The notes under the pieces: generated by a model | The model's input: the letters and a program-made list of their open reading frames with translations, nothing else | What the model was told of the DNA's origin: nothing | Databases searched by the model: none | Made by a program: the position numbers and the translations under genes | Shown: positions 12,258 to 21,927 of the stretch, one piece after another | How the letters are laid out: every line of letters begins with the position of its first letter | Position numbering within the stretch: position 1 is the stretch's first letter | DNA from: Mangrovibacter plantisponsor | Lineage (GTDB): Bacteria; Pseudomonadota; Gammaproteobacteria; Enterobacterales; Enterobacteriaceae | Length of the DNA stretch: 64,000 nt | Reading direction: 5' to 3' | NCBI RefSeq assembly: GCF_003182475.1 | Contig: NZ_QGTS01000020.1 | Span: forward strand, 1 to 64,000

Positions 12258-13751
12258 TTATTGCTGAGCTGCAAGGCGCTGGCGCAGTACCTCAAGGTGT
12301 TCAACATTATACTGTTTACCATCCAGAAAGCGGGTTTTCAGTTCCCCTTCACCTTCCTGTGCTGGGGTTTGCTCATCAAAAAGGCATAACTCGCCTTGTT
12401 CATTACGCACCACTTTCAACAGCCCTCTTGCTGAGCGTTTCAGGCCGCTGTCTGTTTTCGGCTCTTTAAAGATCATGCGACCCGTTCCGTTTACCGCCCC
12501 CCAGGTGGCTTTCATCGCGAAGCCGAATGTATCACGCGTGTTGTACTGGTAGGTGTATGAACCAACGCCAAAAACAACACAGGAGCTGGCAAAACCTTTT
12601 GCTGCAAGGCGGCGTAAAATTTCATTGGCCCGCTCGAGGGTAATTGAATCGCCATAAATCAGGCCGACATGGGAATCGAGCACTTTGTAACCTTTGCTGT
12701 TCACCGTGCCGCCAAAGATTTCCCACAACACTTCGACAGAACCTTTTTCCTGGGGAGTACGCGTGGCGCTTTGGTCGTCATCAGCACCTGTACCACATAA
12801 AATTTCTACCGGATCACCACTGTCCGGGCGGAAAACCACTCGGCCTTCCCGTGCCATAATGGCGGCTTTAAGTTCTCGGGTATAAGTTGTCAGCACCTGC
12901 CAGTAATCCCAGGTGTCCGATACGATGGACACAAACCCTTGCGGGTACAAATCACAAATCAGGCGGCGAAATGTAGCAATTTCATGATCTTTTTCACCCA
13001 TGCACATCACACTGTGTTCTGTTGCCGGAATACTGCCTGCAATAAAGTAATCAGCATCATTGCCGGTATAATACTGGCGGGCATACACAACTGCCGGAAT
13101 ACTGTCAGTCCCTTTAAAACTCAGCAAATGCCCACACCCCGCCTGGGCAACATCCTGCATACCCGCCATCCCCCGGAAAGAGAAGTCATGGCACTGAAAA
13201 TCCAGGTGAGCAAAGTCATCACAGGTTTGTTCTGCCCAGGCTGCGCATATTTTGTGGTAGTGGTGCGCAATAGTAGCGTTTGTTGATGCTTTCCACAGTT
13301 CAGCCGAGAGCACCGTTTCCAGGTAATTCACCAGCCAGAAAAATTCATCCCGGGTGTTGGTAATTGTTAATACCGGCACTTTCATCGGGATTTTATCGCC
13401 TTCGTCCAGCCCTTTAATGTGCAAGGGCAAATAACCTAAACGGTGCAATGCCCGAATATGTTCAACATCAACAGCATCTTTTCCCAGGTAACTGTCCATC
13501 AGCATTTTGTATTCACTAACCACCTGCTCTTCCGGCTGTGCGAAAAACTGGCTGTTAAACATGTCTATCAGGAACCATTTTATAAAGCCCTGCAGGCCAA
13601 AAAAGACCAGCTTGTTGTCCGCGACTGGCGAACGGAAAAAACGGTCGCTGCGGGGTGTAAAATTCGAGTAAACACGCGTTGTGCCTTCAGGGTATTGCTC
13701 ACGGTGTGAAACTTTATAGCCATCAATTGCCAGAATAGGGTTAATCATCAT
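12258..13751 (-). CDS. nadV: Nicotinamide phosphoribosyltransferase (NadV/NAMPT)
   Basis: NadV joins nicotinamide and PRPP to make NMN, bypassing nicotinamide deamidation in NAD+ salvage. The 497-residue protein has the length of animal NAMPT. Its active-site residues can be matched to the human enzyme: Asp189 in QCHDFSFRG (human Asp219), His246 in PATEHSVMC (human His247, the phosphohistidine site), and Arg308 and Asp310 in VFRPDSGDP (human Arg311 and Asp313). It starts 12 bases after the PRPP-synthetase-like gene; the AAGGAGA ribosome site overlaps that gene's TAA, suggesting coupled translation. E. coli has no such gene at this locus. Paired nadV/prs genes are also known from large phages such as KVP40. 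Confidence 0.96.
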   Translation of the reverse strand: MMINPILAIDGYKVSHREQYPEGTTRVYSNFTPRSDRFFRSPVADNKLVFFGLQGFIKWFLIDMFNSQFFAQPEEQVVSEYKMLMDSYLGKDAVDVEHIRALHRLGYLPLHIKGLDEGDKIPMKVPVLTITNTRDEFFWLVNYLETVLSAELWKASTNATIAHHYHKICAAWAEQTCDDFAHLDFQCHDFSFRGMAGMQDVAQAGCGHLLSFKGTDSIPAVVYARQYYTGNDADYFIAGSIPATEHSVMCMGEKDHEIATFRRLICDLYPQGFVSIVSDTWDYWQVLTTYTRELKAAIMAREGRVVFRPDSGDPVEILCGTGADDDQSATRTPQEKGSVEVLWEIFGGTVNSKGYKVLDSHVGLIYGDSITLERANEILRRLAAKGFASSCVVFGVGSYTYQYNTRDTFGFAMKATWGAVNGTGRMIFKEPKTDSGLKRSARGLLKVVRNEQGELCLFDEQTPAQEGEGELKTRFLDGKQYNVEHLEVLRQRLAAQQ

Positions 13752-13763
13752 GTCCGTATCTCC

Positions 13764-14624
13764 TTAAGCCACAAATAACGTGTCAACATCCACAACAGAA
13801 AGGCGTGAATCAGCCGGAGCCTGTGCAGAAAATGAAGTGGTGGTATAAATGTGGTGAATACCCTGGCTAAGCAGGTTTTCCACCCCTTTAGAAAAAATAC
13901 CGTGCGTCACATACAAACTAACGGAACGAGCTCCTGCCGCTAACAACACCTGGGCAGACCCAATAAAAGTTCCCCCGGCATCACACAGGTCATCGGCAAT
14001 CAGCAGGTCCTTCCCTGCCACATCGCCACTCGCCAGTGCAAACCCGGTTAATGCACCAGTCGCCACATCTCTGTTTTTAGTCATGATGGCGAAATCTTTT
14101 GCTCCGGCGGCGGCGGCAACGGCATGGATCTTTTTCAGCGCGCCGGCATCAGGTGCCACCAGCATTAATGCGCCAGACTTCAATTGCGAGCGCAACGCCT
14201 CATGGGCCAGTAAGGCAGTTTCCTGCGGAATAATGACCATGTTGCGCACTGCCGCTGCTGCAGCTTCACTATGCGGGTCAATAACGAAAATCTTATCAAA
14301 GTTAAGGCTGTTCAGTGCGTCAGCAAAAATACGTAACGCGAAGCTGTCTCCGGGTTGCATATACCTGTCCTGCCGGGCACACGCCAGCCAGGCCAGTTGT
14401 AAGTGGCTAAAGCGGATATCACACTGATGGCGGATAGCATCAACAGACTGAGCCAGCAACATCCAGTCATCCATAGTGGCAAGCCCTGTCGCCCGGACTA
14501 CCATTTTGTCAGCAAAACCAGGTAACTCAGTACGCGTTTTTGCCCAAACAGCACCGTCCGGGAAACGCCCGGTTTCAACCATAACCTCCTGGTTATCAAG
14601 CCAAATACTCAGTGTCATATTCAT
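13764..14624 (-). CDS. PRPP synthetase-like protein of the NAD-salvage module
   Basis: A divergent ribose-phosphate pyrophosphokinase relative, predicted to supply PRPP from ribose-5-phosphate and ATP to the adjacent NadV. I place the start at ATG 14624 (MNMTLSIWLDNQEVMV, 286 residues) because GGAGG lies five bases upstream; the open frame begins 12 bases earlier at a TTG that is part of that ribosome site. Family features are FDKIFVIDPHSEAAAAAVRN (pyrophosphate/ATP loop) and the PRPP-binding LLIADDLCDAGGTFIGSA. It is shorter than housekeeping Prs (about 315 residues), and the PRPP loop departs from the usual DDMIDTGGT. It is therefore a specialised paralog; catalytic activity is inferred. 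Confidence 0.88.
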   Translation of the reverse strand: MNMTLSIWLDNQEVMVETGRFPDGAVWAKTRTELPGFADKMVVRATGLATMDDWMLLAQSVDAIRHQCDIRFSHLQLAWLACARQDRYMQPGDSFALRIFADALNSLNFDKIFVIDPHSEAAAAAVRNMVIIPQETALLAHEALRSQLKSGALMLVAPDAGALKKIHAVAAAAGAKDFAIMTKNRDVATGALTGFALASGDVAGKDLLIADDLCDAGGTFIGSAQVLLAAGARSVSLYVTHGIFSKGVENLLSQGIHHIYTTTSFSAQAPADSRLSVVDVDTLFVA

Positions 14625-14640
14625 AACCGCCTCCAATTAA

Positions 14641-14708
14641 TGTCCCTAAGACAGTTATAATATTGTCCTAAAGACATTTTATTGCAAGCAAAAATTGTCC
14701 CTATGACA
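14641..14708. promoter_or_regulatory. Three palindromic operator-like boxes, probable NrtR sites
   Basis: Three copies of TGTC-N5-GACA lie in the AT-rich divergent region: TGTCCCTAAGACA (14641-14653), TGTCCTAAAGACA (14664-14676) and TGTCCCTATGACA (14696-14708). Start-to-start distances are 23 and 32 bases, close to two and three helical turns. They sit 17-84 bases upstream of the PRPP-synthetase-like start and 73 or more bases before the regulator gene. Assignment to NrtR is by adjacency and by the GTC...GAC character of known NrtR palindromes. Confidence 0.8.
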
Positions 14709-14816
14709 CAATTAATAATTAATACATTGATTAATATAAGAAAAAAAACATACCCACTCCACAGCAGCACCATGTAAAATGTGACTTTGAGACAGTTATT
14801 ATTGCCAGGAGTGAAG

Positions 14817-15536
14817 GTGGAGAGCGAAGAGCAGTACCTGAAAAATTATGACGCCAGTCGTTTCCCCTCGCCTATCGTCACGGTAGACAGCGTGCTATTC
14901 ACTCTGCATGAAAAACAACTCTGTGTATTGCTGGTGAAACGTAATCAGCACCCTTTTCTGGGGCTGTGGGGGCTGCCTGGCGGTTTTATTGATTTGCACA
15001 AAGATGATTCCACACAAGCAACAGCTGCGCGCAAACTGGCAGAAAAAACAGGCATTTCTCCTTCGTGGCTGGAACAACTGGAAACCTTCTCCGGGCCGAA
15101 CCGTGACCCAAGGGGCTGGAGCATCACCGCAACCTGGTTTGCACTCATCGCCTGGGAGGCCTGCCAGCCACATATTGCAACAGTAAGTGATGTTCAGTGG
15201 TGTCCGGTAGCAAATCTGGAAAGCAAAGCACTGGCTTTTGACCACGCCGCAATCATTGCCGCGGCCTTGCAGCGCCTGCGGCAAAAAACGATGTACTCCC
15301 TGTTACCAGTCTATTGCCTGCCAGAAACATTTACCCAAACGCAGTTACAGGAAGCCACCGAAGCCATTCTTGGGCAACCAGTGCAGCGTAAAAGCCTGAT
15401 CCGCCGCTTTGAAGCGTCAGGAATGTTTGAAGATACCGGGCAAAGTGTTGCCACCGGGGCCCGAAAAGCGCGGTTGTGGCGGCGTAAACCCAACATCCCG
15501 GTTCACTTGTTTTCGCGCAATCTGCTGGCAGATTGA
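14817..15536 (+). CDS. nrtR: NrtR-type Nudix/winged-helix regulator of NAD metabolism
   Basis: A transcription factor with an N-terminal Nudix domain and a C-terminal winged helix; the family binds ADP-ribose or NAD-related ligands and represses NAD biosynthesis or salvage genes. I prefer GTG 14817 (239 residues) because AGGAG precedes it by five bases; an upstream in-frame GTG at 14781 would give 251 residues but has no ribosome site. The domain opens YDASRFPSPIVTVDSVLF. The Nudix box GGFIDLHKD...RKLAEKTGI has Lys where the consensus REUxEExGU needs Glu, so hydrolase activity is unlikely. It is divergent from the prs-like/nadV operon with three palindromes between. Confidence 0.9.
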   Translation: MESEEQYLKNYDASRFPSPIVTVDSVLFTLHEKQLCVLLVKRNQHPFLGLWGLPGGFIDLHKDDSTQATAARKLAEKTGISPSWLEQLETFSGPNRDPRGWSITATWFALIAWEACQPHIATVSDVQWCPVANLESKALAFDHAAIIAAALQRLRQKTMYSLLPVYCLPETFTQTQLQEATEAILGQPVQRKSLIRRFEASGMFEDTGQSVATGARKARLWRRKPNIPVHLFSRNLLAD

Positions 15537-15650
15537 ACATGAGTTGGTTATTTTTACATCAATGCCGTGAAATACATAAACGTGACGCATGACTCACGGT
15601 ATAGTAGCCAGTAATTAGCGCGATAATGAATTGATACCTGTTTTACAACT

Positions 15651-16667
15651 ATGACCCAGATTACCCCCGTCGATGCCAGTGAAGAAAACAACAGTCAGAG
15701 GGATTTTCACCCTATGCCTGGGCTTTCTAACCCGCATTTACAAACGATGCTGCCCCGTCTCATTCGCCGGCGCCTGCACTTCAACCCTTTTTGGCAGCGG
15801 CTGGAGCTTCCGGACGACGATTTCGTCGATCTTGCATGGAGTGAAGACCCACAACAGGCTCTGCATAAACCCCGGCTGGTGGTATTTCATGGCCTTGAGG
15901 GCAGCCTGTACAGCCCCTATGCCCACGGTATGATAGAAGCAGCGCAAGCACAGGGCTGGTTGGGTGTCGTAATGCATTTTCGTGGCTGTAGCGGAACACC
16001 CAATCGCCAAAAGCGGATTTATCACTCCGGTGACACTGGTGATGCCAGTTACTTTCTTAACTGGCTGAACCTGCGTTATGGTTCAGCACCCACAGCAGCG
16101 GTGGGTTACTCACTGGGCGGAAACATGCTGGCCTGCCTGCTGGCAGAACAAGGTAACCAGTGCACACTGGATGCAGCAGTTATTGTCTCTGCCCCCTTTA
16201 TGCTGGAGCAGTGTTGTTACCATATGGAGCGGGGTTTTTCTCGTATTTATCAACGCTACCTGTTGAACTTACTGAAAGCGAATGCCAGCCGGAAACTGGC
16301 TGTGTACCCGGGTTCACTCCCTGTCGATTTACCCCGGTTACGCAAAGTAAAACGAATCAGAGAATTTGATGATTTAATTACTTCCCGTATTCACGGTTTT
16401 GACGACGCACTGGATTACTATCGCCAGTGTAGCGCCATGCCCCATCTGCCGAATATCGCGGTAAATACACTGATTATTCACGCAAAGGATGATCCCTTTA
16501 TGGATCATCATGTCATACCAGACAGCACTCTACTTCCGTCAAATATTGAATACCAACTCACCGATCATGGTGGTCATGTCGGGTTTATCGGTGGTAGCGT
16601 CGCTCGCCCGGAAATGTGGCTTGAAAAGCGCATCCCCAGTTGGTTAACCCGTTATCTAAGTAATTAA
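15651..16667 (+). CDS. yheT: YheT alpha/beta hydrolase
   Basis: A putative esterase of the YheT/ABHD1-3 family; the physiological substrate is not established. The 338-residue protein (340 in E. coli) has the nucleophile elbow [13 protein letters not shown], an HFRGCSG oxyanion-region motif, and a DHGGHVGF segment carrying the catalytic His. yheU follows after one base. The start at 15651 follows the conserved ProMetPro-type N-terminus only loosely; the first recognisably conserved block is [19 protein letters not shown]. Confidence 0.95.
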   Translation: MTQITPVDASEENNSQRDFHPMPGLSNPHLQTMLPRLIRRRLHFNPFWQRLELPDDDFVDLAWSEDPQQALHKPRLVVFHGLEGSLYSPYAHGMIEAAQAQGWLGVVMHFRGCSGTPNRQKRIYHSGDTGDASYFLNWLNLRYGSAPTAAVGYSLGGNMLACLLAEQGNQCTLDAAVIVSAPFMLEQCCYHMERGFSRIYQRYLLNLLKANASRKLAVYPGSLPVDLPRLRKVKRIREFDDLITSRIHGFDDALDYYRQCSAMPHLPNIAVNTLIIHAKDDPFMDHHVIPDSTLLPSNIEYQLTDHGGHVGFIGGSVARPEMWLEKRIPSWLTRYLSN

Positions 16668-16668
16668 A

Positions 16669-16887
16669 ATGATCATTCCCTGGCAACAGATAGCACCCGA
16701 TACGCTTGATAACCTGATTGAGTCCTTTGTATTACGTGAAGGTACCGATTATGGCGCGCAGGAGCGCTCACTTGCTCAAAAAGTGGCGGATGTAAAACGG
16801 CAACTGAAACAGGGTGATGCTGTTCTGGTCTGGTCTGAATTGCATGAAACGGTGAATATCATGCCCCGCACCCAATTTAAGGGCTGA
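16669..16887 (+). CDS. yheU: YheU family protein
   Basis: A 72-residue conserved enteric protein of unknown function. It starts [20 protein letters not shown], with the family's EGTDYG and [11 protein letters not shown] segments. One base separates it from the yheT stop, so it is almost certainly translated from the same message. The length equals that of E. coli YheU. Confidence 0.93.
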   Translation: MIIPWQQIAPDTLDNLIESFVLREGTDYGAQERSLAQKVADVKRQLKQGDAVLVWSELHETVNIMPRTQFKG

Positions 16888-16987
16888 TTCACAGGCGTCA
16901 CACACAGTATTGGCATCCACCACTATACTGCTTTAACCTGCAGTACTGTGCGTTTCACATTGCCTCTTACTGATGGAGTGGTTGTTT

Positions 16988-17863
16988 ATGTCAGCCAAGC
17001 ACCCTGTTATTGCGGTTACCGGTTCCAGTGGAGCCGGTACCACGACAACCAGCATTGCCTTTCGTAAAATATTTAATCAGCTTAATCTGCGGGCTGCCGA
17101 AGTTGAAGGTGACAGCTTTCACCGCTATACCCGCCCAGAAATGGATATGGCAATACGTAAAGCCCGCGACCTTGGCCGCCATATCAGTTATTTCGGGCCA
17201 GATGCCAACGACTTTGCCTTGCTGGAGCGCACATTCAGGCAATACGGCGAGCAGGGTAACGGCCAGTCTCGCAAATATCTGCACACTTACGATGAAGCCG
17301 TTCCCTGGAATCAGGTGCCTGGTACCTTTACCCCCTGGCAACCGCTGCCTGAACCCACAGATGTATTGTTTTATGAAGGGCTGCACGGCGGCGTGGTAAC
17401 TCAGGAGTGTGATGTCGCTCAACACGTTGATCTCCTGGTCGGCGTGGTACCTATCGTTAACCTCGAGTGGATTCAAAAGCTGGTAAGGGACACAAGTGAA
17501 CGCGGCCATTCCCGGGAAGCCGTGATGGATTCAGTGGTGCGCTCAATGGAAGATTACATCAATTACATTACACCCCAGTTTTCACGTACTCACCTTAACT
17601 TCCAGCGAGTGCCGACCGTGGATACATCCAACCCCTTTGCAGCCAAAGCGATTCCTTCTCTGGATGAAAGTTTTGTCGTTATTCATTTCCGCGGGCTGGA
17701 AGATATCGATTTCCCATGGCTTTTGGCAATGCTGCAAGGGTCATTTATTTCTCATATCAATACGTTAGTTGTCCCGGGTGGGAAGATGGGCCTGGCGATG
17801 GAGTTAATCATGACGCCACTGGTCAAACGCCTGGCTGAAGGGAAAAAAATCGCGGGAGCCTGA
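16988..17863 (+). CDS. prkB: Phosphoribulokinase-like protein PrkB
   Basis: A P-loop kinase homologous to phosphoribulokinase but found in organisms without the Calvin cycle; its substrate is unknown. The start MSAKHPVIAVTGSSGAGTTT at 16988 (291 residues; 289 in E. coli) is chosen because TGGAGTGG lies six bases upstream. Walker A is GSSGAGTTT. EVEGDSFHRYTRPEMD and FYEGLHGG are the PRK-type substrate segments. It is 100 bases after yheU and convergent with yhfA. Confidence 0.95.
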   Translation: MSAKHPVIAVTGSSGAGTTTTSIAFRKIFNQLNLRAAEVEGDSFHRYTRPEMDMAIRKARDLGRHISYFGPDANDFALLERTFRQYGEQGNGQSRKYLHTYDEAVPWNQVPGTFTPWQPLPEPTDVLFYEGLHGGVVTQECDVAQHVDLLVGVVPIVNLEWIQKLVRDTSERGHSREAVMDSVVRSMEDYINYITPQFSRTHLNFQRVPTVDTSNPFAAKAIPSLDESFVVIHFRGLEDIDFPWLLAMLQGSFISHINTLVVPGGKMGLAMELIMTPLVKRLAEGKKIAGA

Positions 17864-17878
17864 TACGGATAACGAACG

Positions 17879-17907
17879 GGCGGGCGCTGCAAAGTACAGC
17901 CCCCGCC
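17879..17907. terminator. Hairpin between convergent prkB and yhfA
   Basis: GGCGGGCGCTG and CAGCCCCCGCC pair with one mismatch around a seven-base loop, between the two stops. There is no good T-run on either side, so it may be a weak or Rho-assisted stop. Confidence 0.4.
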
Positions 17908-17915
17908 ATGAAAAC

Positions 17916-18320
17916 TTAGCCTTCAACCACTTCCCATGAGTGTGTGATGGTGGCTGCTTTGCCAAGCATTAACGCAACAGAGCAATATTTTTCTGCAGAC
18001 AAACCCACCGCGCGAGCCACGGCATTATCTTTCAGATCTTTCCCTGTAACGATGAAGTGCAAATTGATAGTGGTAAACAAACGCGGTGCTTCTTCCCGGC
18101 GTTCAGATGTCAGTTTGACCTCACAATCAGTCACATTATGGCGGCCTTTTTGTAAAATAGAGACAACATCAATGGCACTGCATCCACCGGCAGCCATTAG
18201 CACCATTTCCATTGGACTTGGCGCTTTATCACCGGAGTTACCATCCATCAGGATCTGGTGGCCTGAGGCGGATTCACCCAAAAATGTTAAACCTTCAACC
18301 CATTTAACTCGCGCCTGCAT
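17916..18320 (-). CDS. yhfA: OsmC-like protein YhfA
   Basis: An OsmC/Ohr-fold protein; relatives reduce organic hydroperoxides with a two-cysteine site, but the activity of YhfA itself is unproven. The start MQARVKWVEGLTFLGESASG at 18320 gives 134 residues as in E. coli, with GGGAG eight bases upstream. Two candidate redox cysteines lie in AAGGCSAIDV and AEKYCSVALM. It is divergent from crp. Confidence 0.95.
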   Translation of the reverse strand: MQARVKWVEGLTFLGESASGHQILMDGNSGDKAPSPMEMVLMAAGGCSAIDVVSILQKGRHNVTDCEVKLTSERREEAPRLFTTINLHFIVTGKDLKDNAVARAVGLSAEKYCSVALMLGKAATITHSWEVVEG

Positions 18321-18457
18321 ACTCATTACTCCCAACTAAAGTGTTATCGCAACAGATTACGCGGCATTAACAAAACAGGCAATGGAAGGCGACACAGGTC
18401 ATGCTGAAACGAGACAATAGAAGACACTTCAGGAAACCTGTGCTAAAACAAACAAGA

Positions 18458-18492
18458 TGTAACAGACTGACAGTGACGTCATACCTGTTACA
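18458..18492. promoter_or_regulatory. Inverted repeat in the crp upstream region
   Basis: TGTAACAG (18458-18465) and CTGTTACA (18485-18492) are perfect 8-bp arms 19 bases apart, about 130-160 bases before the crp ATG. The spacer contains GTGACGTCA. It could be an RNA hairpin in the long crp leader or a protein site; no function is assigned. Confidence 0.4.
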
Positions 18493-18617
18493 GAGGAAAA
18501 AGCGATTACAGACCAAACGACTCATGGCTCGCTTCAGGAATGGGGCGATTTAATGTTGTAACGCCAACAGGGCCCTACCCTGTCTTTGAGCAAGTTTATA
18601 ATAGAGGATAACCGCGC

Positions 18618-19250
18618 ATGGTGCTTGGCAAACCCCAAACAGACCCGACTCTCGAATGGTTCTTGTCACATTGCCACATTCATAAGTATCCATCCAAGAG
18701 CACCCTGATCCATCAGGGCGAGAAAGCAGAAACGCTGTATTACATCGTAAAAGGCTCTGTGGCCGTGCTTATCAAGGATGAAGAAGGCAAGGAGATGATC
18801 CTTTCTTATCTTAATCAAGGCGATTTTATTGGCGAACTGGGGCTGTTTGAAGAAGGCCAGGAGCGTAGCGCCTGGGTTCGTGCAAAAACAGCCTGTGAAG
18901 TAGCCGAAATTTCATACAAAAAATTTCGCCAGTTGATCCAGGTAAACCCGGACATTCTGATGCGCCTTTCATCCCAGATGGCACGTCGTTTACAGGTCAC
19001 TTCTGAAAAAGTAGGGAACCTGGCATTCCTTGATGTAACCGGCCGAATTGCACAGACTTTGCTTAACCTGGCGAAACAACCGGATGCAATGACTCACCCA
19101 GATGGCATGCAAATCAAAATTACCCGTCAGGAAATTGGCCAAATTGTTGGCTGTTCCCGTGAAACTGTGGGCCGCATTTTAAAAATGCTGGAAGATCAAA
19201 ACCTGATTTCTGCTCACGGTAAAACCATTGTGGTATACGGTACTCGTTAA
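18618..19250 (+). CDS. crp: cAMP receptor protein
   Basis: CRP is the cAMP-dependent global activator of carbon catabolism, relevant here to malT. The 210-residue protein appears identical to E. coli CRP in every segment I can recall. It has the cyclic-nucleotide domain with [18 protein letters not shown], the C helix, and the helix-turn-helix [20 protein letters not shown]. The ribosome-site region AGAGGATAACCGCGC before the ATG is also conserved. The rest of the 5' leader differs from E. coli and contains an inverted repeat. Confidence 0.99.
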   Translation: MVLGKPQTDPTLEWFLSHCHIHKYPSKSTLIHQGEKAETLYYIVKGSVAVLIKDEEGKEMILSYLNQGDFIGELGLFEEGQERSAWVRAKTACEVAEISYKKFRQLIQVNPDILMRLSSQMARRLQVTSEKVGNLAFLDVTGRIAQTLLNLAKQPDAMTHPDGMQIKITRQEIGQIVGCSRETVGRILKMLEDQNLISAHGKTIVVYGTR

Positions 19251-19275
19251 TTTTACTGTATTTCATCACACATTG

Positions 19276-19302
19276 AGGCACGCTCCAGAGCGTGCCTTTT
19301 TG
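19276..19302 (+). terminator. Terminator after crp
   Basis: AGGCACGCT and AGCGTGCCT form a 9-bp stem with a CCAG loop followed by TTTTTG, 26 bases after the crp stop. Confidence 0.9.
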
Positions 19303-19360
19303 TTTGATCAACCAAACATCCCTACGGATTTCCCGAACAAATTCTGAAAATTGTTCACGA

Positions 19361-19394
19361 ATGACACAAAACTGTCACAAATTCGCCTTATTCT
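19361..19394 (+). promoter_or_regulatory. Pho box and -10 upstream of pstS paralog
   Basis: ATGACACAAAACTGTCAC (19361-19378) matches the Pho box CTGTCATAAAACTGTCAC at 15 of 18 positions. A -10-like TATTCT (19389-19394) follows after 10 bases, the spacing typical of PhoB-activated promoters. The gene starts 65 bases further on. Confidence 0.75.
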
Positions 19395-19459
19395 TCCCGG
19401 GTACTGAAAACACAGCGATTAAAAAATTATTTTTGATCTAACCTTTTCCGGGAGAAATT

Positions 19460-20497
19460 ATGGCAATGCTTAGCTCTTCAGCCCGTCTTGTAATCGCCGC
19501 TCTGACTCTGTCCACCACAACTGCATTTGCAGCCACTAACCTGACAGGTGCCGGTGGTACGTTCCCAGCGCCGGTTTATGCAAAATGGGCTGCAGAATAT
19601 CAGCAGAAAACAGGTTCTCAGGTAAACTACCAGGGAATTGGTTCTTCAGGTGGTATCAAACAAATCATTGCAAAAACCGTCGATTTTGGTGCATCTGATG
19701 CGCCAATGAGCGATGCTGATCTGGAAAAAAATGGCTTATTCCAGTTCCCGACCGTGATTGGTGGCGTGGTTCTGGCCGTTAATATCCCGGGTATTAAATC
19801 AGGTGAACTGACTCTGGATGGCAAAACACTGGGTGATATCTACCTGGGTAAAATCAAAAAATGGAATGACCCGGCAATCACTAAGCTGAACCCGAATGCC
19901 AAATTGCCGGATACCAACATTAATGTGGTTCGCCGTGCAGACGGTTCAGGCACCTCTTTCGTCTTCACCAGCTACCTGTCCAAAGTAAGCCCGGACTGGG
20001 CAAGCCAGGTAGGTAAAGGCACCACCGTTAAATGGCCAACTGGCCTGGGCGGCAAAGGGAACGATGGCGTGGCTGCATTCGTACAGCGTCTGCCGGGTTC
20101 TATTGGTTATGTTGAATATGCCTACGCAAAACAGAACAACCTGACCTGGACTAAGTTGTTTGATGCTGACGGTAAAGCAATCGAGCCGACCCAAAAAAGC
20201 TTCAGTAACAGCGCAAAAGAAGCCGACTGGAGTAAAACCTTTGCTCAGGACCTGACTTATCAGAAAGGTGCAGATGCATGGCCAATCTCTTCTACTACTT
20301 TTATCCTGGTCTACAAAAAGCAGGAAAATGCAGAGAAAGGTGCCGAAGTGCTGAAGTTCTTTGACTGGGCTTACAAAAATGGCAACGCTATCGCTGGTAA
20401 CCTGGATTACGCTCCACTGCCTGCAAGCGTTACTGAACAGATTCGTGCTGCATGGAAAGCCAATGTAAAAGACAGTTCAGGTAAAGCCCTGTACTAA
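19460..20497 (+). CDS. pstS: Phosphate ABC transporter substrate-binding protein PstS (stand-alone copy)
   Basis: A periplasmic high-affinity phosphate-binding protein. The 345 residues include a signal peptide cleaved near [11 protein letters not shown] at about residue 25. The phosphate-binding segments [38 protein letters not shown] and [12 protein letters not shown] all match PstS. No pstCAB or phoU follows; a terminator ends the unit, so it must work with a Pst permease encoded elsewhere or act as an extra phosphate scavenger. It occupies the place of yhfK in E. coli. A Pho box upstream indicates induction on phosphate starvation. Confidence 0.93.
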   Translation: MAMLSSSARLVIAALTLSTTTAFAATNLTGAGGTFPAPVYAKWAAEYQQKTGSQVNYQGIGSSGGIKQIIAKTVDFGASDAPMSDADLEKNGLFQFPTVIGGVVLAVNIPGIKSGELTLDGKTLGDIYLGKIKKWNDPAITKLNPNAKLPDTNINVVRRADGSGTSFVFTSYLSKVSPDWASQVGKGTTVKWPTGLGGKGNDGVAAFVQRLPGSIGYVEYAYAKQNNLTWTKLFDADGKAIEPTQKSFSNSAKEADWSKTFAQDLTYQKGADAWPISSTTFILVYKKQENAEKGAEVLKFFDWAYKNGNAIAGNLDYAPLPASVTEQIRAAWKANVKDSSGKALY

Positions 20498-20530
20498 TCT
20501 TGATGAATGGAACACTCTGCTTCAAAAGTA

Positions 20531-20554
20531 AAAAGCCGGGGTTACCCGGCTTTC
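20531..20554. terminator. Terminator after pstS paralog
   Basis: AAAGCCGGG and CCCGGCTTT form a 9-bp stem around GTTA, 34 bases after the pstS stop. The flanking A and T tracts are short, and it may also serve argD from the other side. Confidence 0.75.
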
Positions 20555-20616
20555 TATTGCTGTCATTGAACCCCGGCACCATCAGTTAAGTGCATACAGA
20601 GATTGCATGAGTGCAG

Positions 20617-21909
<1,293 letters not shown>

Positions 21910-21927
21910 TTTGATAGCAATGAAAAA

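Noticed and set aside
14779-14795. Possible fourth NrtR box (TGTGACTTTGAGACA)
   Set aside because: It does not form the TGTC-N5-GACA palindrome; the left arm is wrong and the spacing is off.
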